Shown here in pieces: positions 33,468 to 42,663 of a DNA stretch of 64,000 nt; position 1 is the stretch's first letter, and each line of letters starts with the position of its first letter. The stretch covers positions 1-64,000 of the forward strand of contig NZ_JBITTU010000007.1 in the NCBI RefSeq assembly GCF_044542075.1, given 5' to 3'. This stretch comes from Leeuwenhoekiella sp044542075 (lineage in GTDB: Bacteria > Bacteroidota > Bacteroidia > Flavobacteriales > Flavobacteriaceae). A program made the translations under genes and the position numbers. The notes under the pieces were generated by a model, which made no database searches, had not been told where the DNA came from, and was given only the letters and a program-made list of their open reading frames with translations.

Positions 33468-33613
33468 TGTTGAATTCTTTATGATTTTACATTTAAGTTT
33501 ATAAGCTTCTGTTAATTGTATTTTTTTTATGTTAAGACGACCTAAAAATGTAAATCAGATCAATATTTTTAAGTTTTCATTAACTTAGAAAAAAATTCAT
33601 CATATTTTAAATT

Positions 33614-36600
33614 ATGAAAAAAACACTACTACTCTCCTTTTTAGCATTGTCACTAGGAATGTCTGCCCAAAAAGTAAATCTCGATTTACTCAAAAATATA
33701 AAACCACGTAGCGTAGGACCTGCCGGAATGAGTGGCCGTATTACATCAATAGATGCGGTTACTGCAAACCCAGATATAATTTATGCAGGAGCTGCGAGTG
33801 GCGGTATCTGGAAATCAACCTCGGGCGGCGTAACCTGGAAACCGGTTTTTGAAAACGAAGCAACCGCTTCTATAGGCGCTGTTGCAATACAACAATCTAA
33901 TCCATCTGTAGTATGGGCCGGAACAGGAGAAGGAAATCCCCGTAATAGTTTAAATGGTGGTTTTGGAATTTACAAAACACTTGACGGTGGTAAAACCTGG
34001 AAATGTATGGGGCTTGAAAATACCCGTCATATATATAGAGTACGTATTAACCCAACAAATCCTGATGTGGTTTATGCCGCTGCAATAGGATCGCCATGGG
34101 GCGAACACGAAGAACGCGGTGTGTACCGCACGCAAGACGGAGGTAAAAGATGGGAGAAAATTCTTTATGTAGATTCTAAAACTGGAGCTGGTGAACTTAT
34201 AATGGATCCTACAAACCCTAACAAATTAATTGCTGCAATGTGGCAACACAAGCGCGACCCCTGGTTTTTTAATAGTGGTGGTCCCGGTTCTGGCTTGTAT
34301 ATTACCTATGACGGTGGTGATACGTGGAAAGAGATTACTTCTAAAAACGGGCTGCCGGAAGGTGATTTAGGTCGTATGGGACTGGCAATTGCCGCTAATA
34401 AACCCAATATCGTCTATGCATACATAGAGTCTAAAAAGAATGCCTTATACCGTTCTGAAGATGGTGGTGAAAACTGGAAAAAAGTAAATGATAATACAGA
34501 TGAAATAGGAGATCGCCCTTTTTATTATGCAGAAATTTACGTCGCTCCTAATAATGAGAATAGAGTGTATACCGTTTTTACCTACATAAATGTATCTGAA
34601 GATGGTGGTGCCAGCTTTAAAGAACTTATGCCTGCCTATGGGGTTGCAAATGGTGTTCACCCAGATCATCATGCGTGGTATATACATCCTACAAACCCTG
34701 ATTTTATGATAGACGGGAATGACGGCGGACTCAATATTACACGAGATGGTGGTAAAACGTGGCGCTTTGCTGAAAATATTCCGGTGGGTCAATTTTACCA
34801 TATTGCTGTAGATAATGAATACCCCTATAACGTTTATGGCGGTATGCAGGATAACGGAAGCTGGAGAGGTCCCGCATATGTTTGGAAAGATCAGGGAATA
34901 CGGAACGCTTACTGGCAGGAAATCTCTTTTGGTGATGGCTTCGATGTAGTTCCAGATAGAGACAATTCACAATACGGCTGGTCTATGAGTCAGCAAGGTT
35001 TTGTGAGCAGATACGACTGGGTAACCGGAAACAATTATTCGGTACGACCTACACACCCGGATCCTGAAGTAGAACTGCGCTTTAACTGGAATGCAGCAAT
35101 TAATATAGATCCGTTTGATAATAATACACTTTACTTTGGCAGCCAGTTTGTACATAAATCAACAGATAAAGGATTAACATGGGAAGTTATTTCTCAAGAT
35201 CTCACAACTAATAATCCCGAAAAACAAAAACAAAGCGAAAGTGGTGGATTAACGATGGATGCTACAGGAGCCGAAAATCACACGACAATTCTGGTTATTG
35301 AACCTTCTCCTATTGAACAAGATATGCTCTGGACGGGTTCTGACGATGGTAAGGTATTCTTTACTACAAATGGTGGTATGAACTGGACTGATGTTTCAAA
35401 AAATATAAAAGGCCTACCTGAAGGCAGCTGGGTTGCTCAGATTAAAGCTTCAGCAACTAAAAAAGGTGAGGCACTACTTGTTGCAAATAATTACCGAAGA
35501 TTTGATTACAAACCGTATGCATATCGCACTACAGACTATGGTAAAACCTGGAAAAGTCTTGTAGATGTTGATGATGTAGGCAGCTATACACTTTCAATTT
35601 TAGAAGATAAAAAAGAACCTAATCTTATGTTTTTAGGTACAGATGATGGCTTGTATATAAGTTTTGATGCCGGTACAAACTGGCAAAAATGGACAAACGG
35701 CTTCCCTACTGTTCCTGTTAAAGACATGGTAGTTCAGGAGCGTGAAGATGATCTTGCTATCGCAACTTTTGGTAGGTCAATCTGGGTTTTAGATGATTTA
35801 AAACCTTTACGCGCCCTGGCCAGCAATAAAGATTTAATCGCTAAAATGAGTAGTCCAGAAACTCCTACTCTTGAGGTTTTCCCTCCTGCCGTTGCCTATC
35901 AAAACGCATCACAGCAACCTATGGGAAGTAGATTTGGTGCAGATGCTACCTTTAATGGTGAAAACCGCAGCAGTGGTGCTCAAATCAAATACTTATTTAA
36001 ACCAAAGAAAGACACCTCAAAGAAAGACAATGCAAAAGAGAAGACTGATGATGAAGAAATTTCTGAATCTGCCGTAAAATGGGATAGCATTATCTTAACC
36101 GTTTACGATGGTGACCGTCTAATTAGAACTTTAAAAACAAAAACTCCAGATAGTGCAGGTACCTATAGCATGCGCTGGTATATGGATGAGAAAGGTAGCG
36201 ACAGACCTTCTCGTACACTGCGCAAGCGTACATCAGAATCTGGTGGGGTTTCGGTAAAACCAGGAACTTATAAAGTTGTTCTCAGCTACGGCGACTTAAA
36301 AAATAGTCAACCCATTACGGTTAAAAGTGACCCGCGTTTAGATATTTCAGCTAATGCTATAAATGAAATATATGCTGCTGAAAAAAATCTGGAAGAAATG
36401 ACGCAGGTTTCCGCAGATGCTGTAAAACAACTTGTTGAAAGTAAGAATATCGCAGATACATTTCTAGCAGATTTAAAGAAACTGGACAAGACGAAATATA
36501 AAGTTCAGATTGACAGTTCTAAAGCTATCGCTAAGAAAATAGATGCCCAGATCGCTTTGTTCTTAGGTAAAGAAGATGACAGGCAGGGTATCACGAGAAA

Positions 36601-36835
36601 CAAAGAAGTTACAGTACTTAACCGTATTTATTCTGCACGTGGTTATGTAGGTAGCAGACCTAATGGACTAACTAAGACTGAAAATATTCTAGTTGCTCAG
36701 GCAAAAGAAGAGTTGACTCAGGCTTTAGCTGCTGTTAACAACTTTTTTAATGAAGACTGGAAAACTTACAAAGCAGAAATGCAAAAGCTAGAACTCGATC
36801 CTTTTAAGCAAATTGAAACATTTGAGTTCAACTAA
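33614..36835 (+). CDS. Large exported BNR/WD40/YVTN (sortilin-like) beta-propeller protein
   Basis: A 1073-residue secreted protein. The signal peptide ends about residue 19 (LGMSAQ). The first ~750 residues contain at least eight Asp-box repeats of the type S/TxDGGxTW (for example TLDGGKTW, TYDGGDTW, SEDGGENW, TTNGGMNW), as in sialidases and sortilin VPS10-type propellers. The last 300 residues are a Lys/Glu-rich linker (KKDTSKKDNAKEKTDD near 800) and an Ig-like plus helical coiled region. Sialidase active residues are not seen, so it is more likely a binding protein or an unusual hydrolase. A gene of this type is common in flavobacteria. It stands alone. Confidence 0.85.
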   Translation: MKKTLLLSFLALSLGMSAQKVNLDLLKNIKPRSVGPAGMSGRITSIDAVTANPDIIYAGAASGGIWKSTSGGVTWKPVFENEATASIGAVAIQQSNPSVVWAGTGEGNPRNSLNGGFGIYKTLDGGKTWKCMGLENTRHIYRVRINPTNPDVVYAAAIGSPWGEHEERGVYRTQDGGKRWEKILYVDSKTGAGELIMDPTNPNKLIAAMWQHKRDPWFFNSGGPGSGLYITYDGGDTWKEITSKNGLPEGDLGRMGLAIAANKPNIVYAYIESKKNALYRSEDGGENWKKVNDNTDEIGDRPFYYAEIYVAPNNENRVYTVFTYINVSEDGGASFKELMPAYGVANGVHPDHHAWYIHPTNPDFMIDGNDGGLNITRDGGKTWRFAENIPVGQFYHIAVDNEYPYNVYGGMQDNGSWRGPAYVWKDQGIRNAYWQEISFGDGFDVVPDRDNSQYGWSMSQQGFVSRYDWVTGNNYSVRPTHPDPEVELRFNWNAAINIDPFDNNTLYFGSQFVHKSTDKGLTWEVISQDLTTNNPEKQKQSESGGLTMDATGAENHTTILVIEPSPIEQDMLWTGSDDGKVFFTTNGGMNWTDVSKNIKGLPEGSWVAQIKASATKKGEALLVANNYRRFDYKPYAYRTTDYGKTWKSLVDVDDVGSYTLSILEDKKEPNLMFLGTDDGLYISFDAGTNWQKWTNGFPTVPVKDMVVQEREDDLAIATFGRSIWVLDDLKPLRALASNKDLIAKMSSPETPTLEVFPPAVAYQNASQQPMGSRFGADATFNGENRSSGAQIKYLFKPKKDTSKKDNAKEKTDDEEISESAVKWDSIILTVYDGDRLIRTLKTKTPDSAGTYSMRWYMDEKGSDRPSRTLRKRTSESGGVSVKPGTYKVVLSYGDLKNSQPITVKSDPRLDISANAINEIYAAEKNLEEMTQVSADAVKQLVESKNIADTFLADLKKLDKTKYKVQIDSSKAIAKKIDAQIALFLGKEDDRQGITRNKEVTVLNRIYSARGYVGSRPNGLTKTENILVAQAKEELTQALAAVNNFFNEDWKTYKAEMQKLELDPFKQIETFEFN

Positions 36836-36854
36836 TCTAAAATTCTTAAATACT

Positions 36855-36889
36855 AAAGCCCGGAAGCATTATGTTCTCGGGCTTTTTTT
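36855..36889. terminator. Bidirectional terminator
   Basis: AAAGCCCG (36855-36862) and CGGGCTTT (36878-36885) followed by TTTT, between the BNR gene and the convergent App1 gene. Confidence 0.75.
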
Positions 36890-36908
36890 GTTTTACAACT
36901 TAAAAATT

Positions 36909-37886
36909 TCATTTGCTAATAATCCCCACTTCTATAGAGTGAGCAATAGCCTGATTACTTTTTTTGAAGTAACAAGTCGCAACCTGCAGTCGTTCCATTT
37001 TAGATAATGCCTCTTGTACCTTAACTTTTTTTGAGTGTCTTGTTTGTCTTAGATATACAGCTTTGATATTTTTAGGAAAGATCTTGCAGATACGCTCATA
37101 AATAAACGCATCCTGTTGTGAGTCGTCTCCCAAAAGCACGTATTGCTGTTTTGGATAAAACGAAATTATATCCTTTATTTTTACAAATTTATGGTCGTGA
37201 TCTCCGCCTCCGGTAGTCAAAAAGTCTGAGATTCCGGTTTTGATATCTTTCAGTTTAATTACTGCCTTAGGTAATCGCTGTAGCTTGGTAAACTGTACGA
37301 TAAAATCATATAAATTCCATTCGCTGCTCGACACATAAAAAAATGAATTGCTTTGCCCTTCGGCTTTATGCCCGCTATTACTCAAGGCATCGTAATGCTT
37401 AACCACATCTTCAAAAGTCTTTCTTTTGTTTACATTACGCGCGAGCATTACGTAGAGTTTTTTAAAGATATTTCCGCTGTGCGAAATTAAAAAAGTATCG
37501 TCTATATCTGAGATTATGCTTAGTTCGCTTTCAAAAGGTTTTAATAAATCTGCTTTTTCCACAATTCCATAAGTGGCTTCTTCGGGTTTACAGCTTACTT
37601 CATAACGATGCCACCCACTCTCTAAACTTTCAGTAAAGGGTACGGTAAACCTAAAATACCCGTCTCCCATTGTTAATGTGGTGATGTCAAGATTCTTAAA
37701 TTTAAGTCGTACCTCAACATCTTTTAAGGGAGAGATTCTAAACATATGAAGTACAGAAAATGCGTGTTTAAAACCTTTACGATCTAGCTGATATTTATCT
37801 GGAGCCCAGGATTTAAACACGTGACCAAATACAATGAGTTCGTCTTCATTTACATAACCTCTATATAATTGTAAATCTAATTTCAC
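36909..37886 (-). CDS. App1-like phosphatidate phosphatase (DUF2183 family)
   Basis: A 325-residue protein. The catalytic part has the DxDxT motif SDIDDTFLISHSGN (Asp151 and Asp153 by count), a HAD-like nucleophile and acid. Further conserved stretches are FFYVSSSEWNLYDFI and YVLLGDDSQQDAFIYERI. The N-terminal 140 residues form a beta-rich domain, as in App1. Bacterial homologues are presumed to act on phosphatidate or other lipid phosphates. The gene starts 64 bases from the divergent diacylglycerol-kinase-like gene, an arrangement that suggests opposed lipid-phosphate reactions. Confidence 0.85.
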   Translation of the reverse strand: MKLDLQLYRGYVNEDELIVFGHVFKSWAPDKYQLDRKGFKHAFSVLHMFRISPLKDVEVRLKFKNLDITTLTMGDGYFRFTVPFTESLESGWHRYEVSCKPEEATYGIVEKADLLKPFESELSIISDIDDTFLISHSGNIFKKLYVMLARNVNKRKTFEDVVKHYDALSNSGHKAEGQSNSFFYVSSSEWNLYDFIVQFTKLQRLPKAVIKLKDIKTGISDFLTTGGGDHDHKFVKIKDIISFYPKQQYVLLGDDSQQDAFIYERICKIFPKNIKAVYLRQTRHSKKVKVQEALSKMERLQVATCYFKKSNQAIAHSIEVGIISK

Positions 37887-37950
37887 TATTGGTAATTTGT
37901 TAACGTTCTCAGGTGTTCAAAATACCTAATTTTAAATCGAAATTTACTTA

Positions 37951-38826
37951 ATGAAAGCACAAAAGACTATTCTCCTTGTCATTAATCCTATTGCGGGAGA
38001 CACAGACAAAAAACCAATAATAGCGGCTTTTAAAAGTCAAGTTGCTGATAGTGGAAATAATCCTATAGTTTATGAAACTACGGGAAAAAATGATAATGAT
38101 AAAATTAATGAGCTTATAGAACACAATGCGATAGATCGTGTTTTAATTTCTGGTGGTGATGGTACTATACGTGAAGTTGCAGATCTTTTAAAAACAAAAG
38201 ATCTAAAAATAGGTTTACTGCCTTCTGGCTCTGCAAATGGGTTAGCTTCTAACTTTAATATTCCTGAAAAATTACAAGATCAGCTTAACATCGCGCTGGG
38301 TACTAATTATATTAATCTTGATATCGTAGAAATTGATGAAATCACCTGTTTACACATCGCGGACCTGGGTGTTAACGCAAAATTAATAGAGAATTATGAA
38401 AAGTCTGAAATACGCGGCAAACTAGGATATTTTTTACAGGCCATCCCTACCCTATTAAATTCTGATTATCCCTTTAATGTTGAAATTGAAGCAAACGGCA
38501 AACAGTATAAAGAACAAGGGGTTTTAGTTGCAATTGCTAATGCTAATAAATTTGGTACCGGCGCTAATATAAATCCTACAGGCAAAATGGATGACGGTAT
38601 TTTTGAAGTTTTAATTTTCAAGAATTTAAGCGTCAAGGGGATTATTGAAACATTTTATGATGATGCTAAACTCAATCCAGATTTTGTAACGGTCATCAAG
38701 TGTAAAGAAGCTAAAATAACCTGTAAAAAACCAATAGCTTTTCAAATTGATGGTGAGTTTATAGGTGAGAAAACAGTTATTAAAGCTGTTATGGCTGCAC
38801 ATCATCTAAGCGTAGCAATACCATAA
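37951..38826 (+). CDS. YegS/diacylglycerol-kinase-family lipid kinase
   Basis: A 291-residue kinase of the DAGK/YegS type. The nucleotide-binding signature GGDGTIREVAD lies at about 69-79, with LLPSGSANGLASNFNIP as the second motif. The C-terminal beta-rich lobe has GANINPTGKMDDGIFEVLI and the last strand AFQIDGEF. It should phosphorylate diacylglycerol or another membrane lipid. It is divergent from the App1-like phosphatase gene, whose product would make diacylglycerol, so together they may form a lipid cycle. Confidence 0.92.
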   Translation: MKAQKTILLVINPIAGDTDKKPIIAAFKSQVADSGNNPIVYETTGKNDNDKINELIEHNAIDRVLISGGDGTIREVADLLKTKDLKIGLLPSGSANGLASNFNIPEKLQDQLNIALGTNYINLDIVEIDEITCLHIADLGVNAKLIENYEKSEIRGKLGYFLQAIPTLLNSDYPFNVEIEANGKQYKEQGVLVAIANANKFGTGANINPTGKMDDGIFEVLIFKNLSVKGIIETFYDDAKLNPDFVTVIKCKEAKITCKKPIAFQIDGEFIGEKTVIKAVMAAHHLSVAIP

Positions 38827-38868
38827 ATTAACATGGTATTAGCACTTTTGTTAAGCTATATATAATTC

Positions 38869-38900
38869 TTTGGTTAGCCCCAAGCAATCCTTTACTTTAG
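38869..38900 (+). promoter_or_regulatory. Promoter of the Cu/Zn SOD gene
   Basis: TTTG (38869-38872), 20 bases, then TACTTTAG (38893-38900), one base from TAnnTTTG. It places the transcript start about 25 bases before the ATG. Confidence 0.5.
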
Positions 38901-38929
38901 TACTCTACTAAATAATCAAAATTATCATT

Positions 38930-39517
38930 ATGAAAAACTACGCAATACTTTTTTCACTTGCTTTAACTTTAGGTTTTACCTCTTGTAAAAACGATAAGAA
39001 AGACAAAGAAGTTGATGAAGTAACTACAACCGAAACTACTGAGGCTGCTCAAGAAGCGCCAGCAGTTAAAAAAATCACGGTAAAATTAGATTCTAAAAGT
39101 GGTAGTACTGCAAAAGGTTCTGCTGTATTTAAGGAAGAGGACGGTAAAGTTACAATGACAGCCGTTTTTGAGGGTCTAAAGCCAGGTATGCACGCTATAC
39201 ATATACATGAAAATGCAGATTGTTCTGCAGATGATGGTACCTCAGCCGGTGGTCACTGGAATCCTACTAAAGAACAACACGGAAAATGGGGTGATGCAGC
39301 AGGGTATCACAAAGGAGATATAGGCAATTTTCAGGCAGATGATAATGGCAACGGTACAATCACTATGACAACAGATGAGTGGTGTATAGGTTGCGAAGAT
39401 GATATGACTAGCATTACTGGTAAAGGTTTAATTGTACACCAGGGTGCAGATGACTTCAAGAGTCAACCAAGTGGTGATGCTGGTGCTCGTGTAAGCTGTG
39501 GTGGTATAATTGAGTAA
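38930..39517 (+). CDS. sodC: Cu/Zn superoxide dismutase lipoprotein
   Basis: A 195-residue SOD. The lipobox FTSC gives lipidated Cys19, followed by a Lys/Glu-rich linker (20-48). The copper ligands His91 and His93 (HAIHIHENADC), bridging His109 (GGHW), His127 and Asp130 (GYHKGDIGNF) and His170 (IVHQGADD) are present, with the Cys98-Cys190 disulfide. Two extra Cys in WCIGCEDD (152, 155) form a CxxC not in classical SODs. It dismutates superoxide in the periplasm or on the outer surface. A terminator separates it from the sigma-factor gene. Confidence 0.94.
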   Translation: MKNYAILFSLALTLGFTSCKNDKKDKEVDEVTTTETTEAAQEAPAVKKITVKLDSKSGSTAKGSAVFKEEDGKVTMTAVFEGLKPGMHAIHIHENADCSADDGTSAGGHWNPTKEQHGKWGDAAGYHKGDIGNFQADDNGNGTITMTTDEWCIGCEDDMTSITGKGLIVHQGADDFKSQPSGDAGARVSCGGIIE

Positions 39518-39539
39518 ATCACTTTCTAAATAAATAACT

Positions 39540-39566
39540 AAAAGCAGCCCGAAAGGCTGCTTTTTT
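39540..39566 (+). terminator. Rho-independent terminator after sodC
   Basis: AAAAGCAGCC-cgaaa-GGCTGCTTTT with a following T-run, 23 bases after the stop codon. Confidence 0.9.
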
Positions 39567-39605
39567 AGGTTATATTTAATACATTTAAGCCAACTAAATT
39601 TAGCT

Positions 39606-40136
39606 ATGCAGCCAGACGATTTAATACTGAGATTACAGCAGAAAGATGAAAAAGCATTTGAACGCTTGTACAGTTTGTACTCTCAAAGCATTTTTGGAGT
39701 AATAAATAGTGTTTTACACGATACAGAAGCATCAGAAGAAGTTTTACAAGATGTTTTCATTAAAGTATGGGATAACTGTGACTCTTACTCTTCAAAAAAA
39801 GGGCGCTTTTTTACCTGGTTACTTAATATAGCACGCAATGCGGCTATAGATAAGACACGTTCTAAGTCATTTAAAAATCAAAAGAAAAACCTCACACAAG
39901 AATATTTCGTAGATATAATTGAAAGCAAGAATAGCTTTTCGAACAAGATGGATGCTATAGGAATTAGCAAGTACATTAAGACTTTAGGCGAAGAATGTAA
40001 AAAGGTAATTAACCTATTATTTTTTAAAGGTTATACCCAAAAAGAAGCTTCAGAAGAGCTTAATATGCCTTTAGGTACTATTAAAACCCGTAACAGACTT
40101 TGCATTAATAAATTAAGAGAAATATTAGTAGAGTAA
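39606..40136 (+). CDS. ECF-family RNA polymerase sigma factor
   Basis: A 176-residue sigma factor. Region 2 (about 20-90) has FERLYSLYSQSIFGVINSVLHDTEASEEVLQDVFIKVWDN and FFTWLLNIARNAAIDKTRS; region 4 (about 120-170) has EECKKVINLLFFKGYTQKEASEELNMPLGTIKTRNRLCINKLR. It directs RNA polymerase to a special promoter set. The anti-sigma gene starts 1 base after the stop, so both are co-translated and the pair is typical of SigK/RskA-type systems. The target promoters are unknown; none is visible in front of the pair. Confidence 0.95.
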   Translation: MQPDDLILRLQQKDEKAFERLYSLYSQSIFGVINSVLHDTEASEEVLQDVFIKVWDNCDSYSSKKGRFFTWLLNIARNAAIDKTRSKSFKNQKKNLTQEYFVDIIESKNSFSNKMDAIGISKYIKTLGEECKKVINLLFFKGYTQKEASEELNMPLGTIKTRNRLCINKLREILVE

Positions 40137-40137
40137 G

Positions 40138-40947
40138 ATGAATATACAAGAATATATAGATTCTGGAATCCTCGAGTTATATGTATACGGGGCTTTAACT
40201 TCTCAAGAAAGTGAAGAAGTATCAAAGGTTCTTATGCAATACCCCGAAGTAGAAACTGAAGTTTCAGAAATTGAAAGTGCTTTACAAAGCTTAGCTACAG
40301 CGGCCGCACCATACAATCCTGAAGAAATGATCGCTGCAATAAAAGCAAAATTGAGAAATCATAATGGGGTGATACAACTTCAGCCTACTGCAGCAAACAA
40401 ACGCACAAAACTTATATCATTTATAAGTGTAGCTGCATCTCTAATCTTCTTAGTTGGGATATTTGTTCTATTAAATAGAACTAACAACCTGCGACAAGAG
40501 TTAAGAGTAGCTGAAGCTCAAAAGGCAATAATGGAGACTAAAATGCAAGATGCTGAAAATTCATTACAACAAACTAAGACAATTTTAGCTGTTGTGAGAG
40601 ATCCTAAAGTTACTAAGGTTCCATTAGCTGGTCAACAGGTTGCCCCTGATGCTTATGTGAATGTATTTTGGGATAAAGCTCAAAATAAAGCATATATAGA
40701 TGCAATGGGATTGCCAGAACCACCTGAAGGAATGGTTTATCAAGTATGGTCGTTAAAACTAGATCCACTTACTCCTACGAGTATGGGACTACTAGATGAT
40801 TTTAACGCAAATGAAAACAAGGTATTTACATTTGATAACCCCAATGAGTCACAAGCCTTCGGGATAACGTTAGAACCTGCAGGAGGTAGTGAATCACCTA
40901 CTATGGATCAACTCTACACATTAGGAGTTGTTACAACAAATGCTTAA
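40138..40947 (+). CDS. RskA-type transmembrane anti-sigma factor
   Basis: A 269-residue single-pass membrane protein. The N-terminal cytoplasmic part (1-95) binds the sigma factor: its first helices contain IQEYIDSGILELYVYGALTSQESEEVSKVLMQYPEVE, typical of the anti-sigma zinc-less RskA family. The TM segment is about residues 101-120 (SFISVAASLIFLVGIFVLL), then a coiled-coil (123-152) and a periplasmic RskA C-terminal domain: AYVNVFWDKAQNKAYIDAMGLPEPPEGMVYQVWSLK. It probably holds the ECF sigma factor at the membrane until regulated proteolysis. It is adjacent to sodC, but a terminator lies between. Confidence 0.92.
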   Translation: MNIQEYIDSGILELYVYGALTSQESEEVSKVLMQYPEVETEVSEIESALQSLATAAAPYNPEEMIAAIKAKLRNHNGVIQLQPTAANKRTKLISFISVAASLIFLVGIFVLLNRTNNLRQELRVAEAQKAIMETKMQDAENSLQQTKTILAVVRDPKVTKVPLAGQQVAPDAYVNVFWDKAQNKAYIDAMGLPEPPEGMVYQVWSLKLDPLTPTSMGLLDDFNANENKVFTFDNPNESQAFGITLEPAGGSESPTMDQLYTLGVVTTNA

Positions 40948-40965
40948 ATCACAATAAAATTTAAT

Positions 40966-41000
40966 AAAAAATGCCTCTAGATATCTAGAGGCATTTTTTT
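40966..41000 (+). terminator. Terminator after the anti-sigma gene
   Basis: ATGCCTCTAGA-TA-TCTAGAGGCAT flanked by A and T runs, a nearly perfect palindrome of 24 bases (40971-40994) with T-run on both strands. Confidence 0.9.
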
Positions 41001-41400
41001 GTTTAAAACTTTCAGAACAGGGTATAAAAAAAGAACCACCTGCCTTCTCCAAAACATGGTGGTTCTCCAACTAACAAAAAATCCAAAAAAACTAATCAAC
41101 TAACCAATTGATTTCCTTTCCTTTTTCATATTACCTCCCGACAAATCGAGAAACTGGATTTTTCCAATTGTAAAAAGTTAAATGCCCAACTTAACTTATT
41201 CACTACATTTACGTAAAAGAAAAGCCTATGGTTTTCCTGAAATCAAATTTTATTGTTAATGATAATGTTAAAGTTTTTTTAGAGCTCTTTTTAATATAAT
41301 TTATCTAGGAATTAATTTGACTTATTCTACATTTAAACAATTTATTATCAGCACTATAATACCTTTTAAATAATGAACCAATCCTTATAAAAAGAATTTC
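41001..41400. other. Intergenic region before the LETM1-related gene
   Basis: About 400 bases. Apart from the candidate minus-strand RNA (41032-41200) and the palindromic terminator before it, I see no gene. The 200 bases before 41401 are AT-rich and must hold the LETM1-related gene promoter, but no clear TAnnTTTG was seen. Confidence 0.5.
41032..41200 (-). ncRNA. Candidate minus-strand small RNA with its own terminator
   Basis: Read on the minus strand there is a stretch with a strong hairpin end: AGAACCACC (41058-41066 reversed) and GGTGGTTCT (41032-41040 reversed), a 9-base stem with 17-base loop, followed by a run of seven T. No protein gene lies upstream of it on that strand; the only small frame, after GGGAGGTAAT, codes for nine residues (MKKERKSIG) and stops. 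A terminator with no coding gene suggests an independent small RNA or leader. The 5' end and promoter are not clear, so the left limit (41200) is a guess. Confidence 0.35.
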
Positions 41401-42606
41401 ATGAATCCTTCATCTCCCGGATGGATTATAAAACATCAATCAGTAATTAAAAAATTACTGCATAGCACAGAACCTAATTCTGATGTACTATATAGTCAAC
41501 TTTTGCAAACTGGCTTTATTTATGGGGTATCTGTAACAACATTGAGTTATGGAGCAAATGAGCCCTTAAGATGGACTGAAATTGAGCGTGCTAAGCTCAA
41601 TTTCTTTGATTGTTTGTATTATATCTATTTTAAATACAATCGAGAAGACACCCATTTTTATTCGGCTGTTGTAAATTTTTATTCTCAGATAAACCCGAAA
41701 GAATATCATTATTTTACCAGTTTTAAGAAACCAAAACCCAGTGCATCATCTTTAGAGAAAATTATTCAAGAACGTATTCAAACTAATGAACCGGTTCTTC
41801 AAAAAAATTTTAGCAATCTTATTACAAATGCGCTACTATTTCTTGACGTAATTGCTTTTGATTATTTTTTAAATGAAGGAGAGAACAGCATCGCCTTTGC
41901 TCAAGATTTAGAGGCTACGCTAATGAATACAATTTGGCTTGCACTAATGCAGAAAGAAGAAAAAGAGCATTATGACAAGCTACTTTTAAAGTTGTTTGAA
42001 AAATCACTGCGTTATACCCGTAATTTAATGCGCGAGGTACAGTGTATAGAAGATTTACCTCTAACTCATTTTCCAAAACTAACACAGCGCAGGTATTTAT
42101 TAGATCTTGCAGCTCTTGCAATTTGGGACGATGCTAAACAAGACTATACAGAATATCTATTTCTCGAAAATTTCGGAAAATTACTAGAATTACCTACAGA
42201 AACCATTAATACTTCTTCAACTTATATACATGAGTTCATCGTTAAAAACCGAAAAAAAATATCCTATCTTAACTATAGTAATCCTGTAAAACATTTTTAC
42301 AATCAAACCAGTCAAACCGTTAAGATCCTCATCCTTAGAAATAAAAAACGCCTTTTACAGGAGCTTTTAGAAAGTAAAGATCTAGTATTATTACTGAGCC
42401 AATCAACAGTTAGAGATTTAAGCAAAGCTGAAAAAAAACGAGTCAAATCACAGCTTCTCAATATTTGTAAAAGCATTCCTTCACTCGCAATTTTTATGCT
42501 CCCCGGTGGAGGCATTCTACTCCCGCTACTTGTTAAGTTTATTCCTGAGTTATTACCCAGTGCGTTTAATGAAAATAGAATAGACCTTGATATTGAAGAG
42601 ACTTAG
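41401..42606 (+). CDS. LETM1-related biofilm-associated protein
   Basis: A 401-residue helical protein. The C-terminal quarter (about 325-395) has the LETM1-type pattern: LSKAEKKRVKSQLLNICKSIPSLAIFMLPGGGILLPLLVKFIPELLPSAF, with the hydrophobic MLPGGGILLPLLVKFIPELLP near the membrane. LETM1 in mitochondria is a cation/proton exchanger and ribosome-binding anchor. In Bacteroidetes the related family is annotated as biofilm-associated; I rely on memory for that name. No signal peptide, so it faces the cytoplasm. It is followed by a DUF2254 membrane protein 57 bases later, probably the same transcript. Confidence 0.85.
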   Translation: MNPSSPGWIIKHQSVIKKLLHSTEPNSDVLYSQLLQTGFIYGVSVTTLSYGANEPLRWTEIERAKLNFFDCLYYIYFKYNREDTHFYSAVVNFYSQINPKEYHYFTSFKKPKPSASSLEKIIQERIQTNEPVLQKNFSNLITNALLFLDVIAFDYFLNEGENSIAFAQDLEATLMNTIWLALMQKEEKEHYDKLLLKLFEKSLRYTRNLMREVQCIEDLPLTHFPKLTQRRYLLDLAALAIWDDAKQDYTEYLFLENFGKLLELPTETINTSSTYIHEFIVKNRKKISYLNYSNPVKHFYNQTSQTVKILILRNKKRLLQELLESKDLVLLLSQSTVRDLSKAEKKRVKSQLLNICKSIPSLAIFMLPGGGILLPLLVKFIPELLPSAFNENRIDLDIEET

Positions 42607-42663
42607 TACAAATAGAACTTAAAAAAAAATACATTTTATAAAAGTATTTTAGCAACTTCGCCT

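Noticed and set aside
32916..33473. A 185-residue frame antisense to the fasciclin gene
   Set aside because: It is a long shadow frame of low complexity (Ser/Ala-rich), a common result of the codon use of the fasciclin gene on the other strand.
34445..34801. A 118-residue frame antisense to the BNR protein gene
   Set aside because: Its residues reflect the repeats on the opposite strand and have no support from motifs or neighbours.
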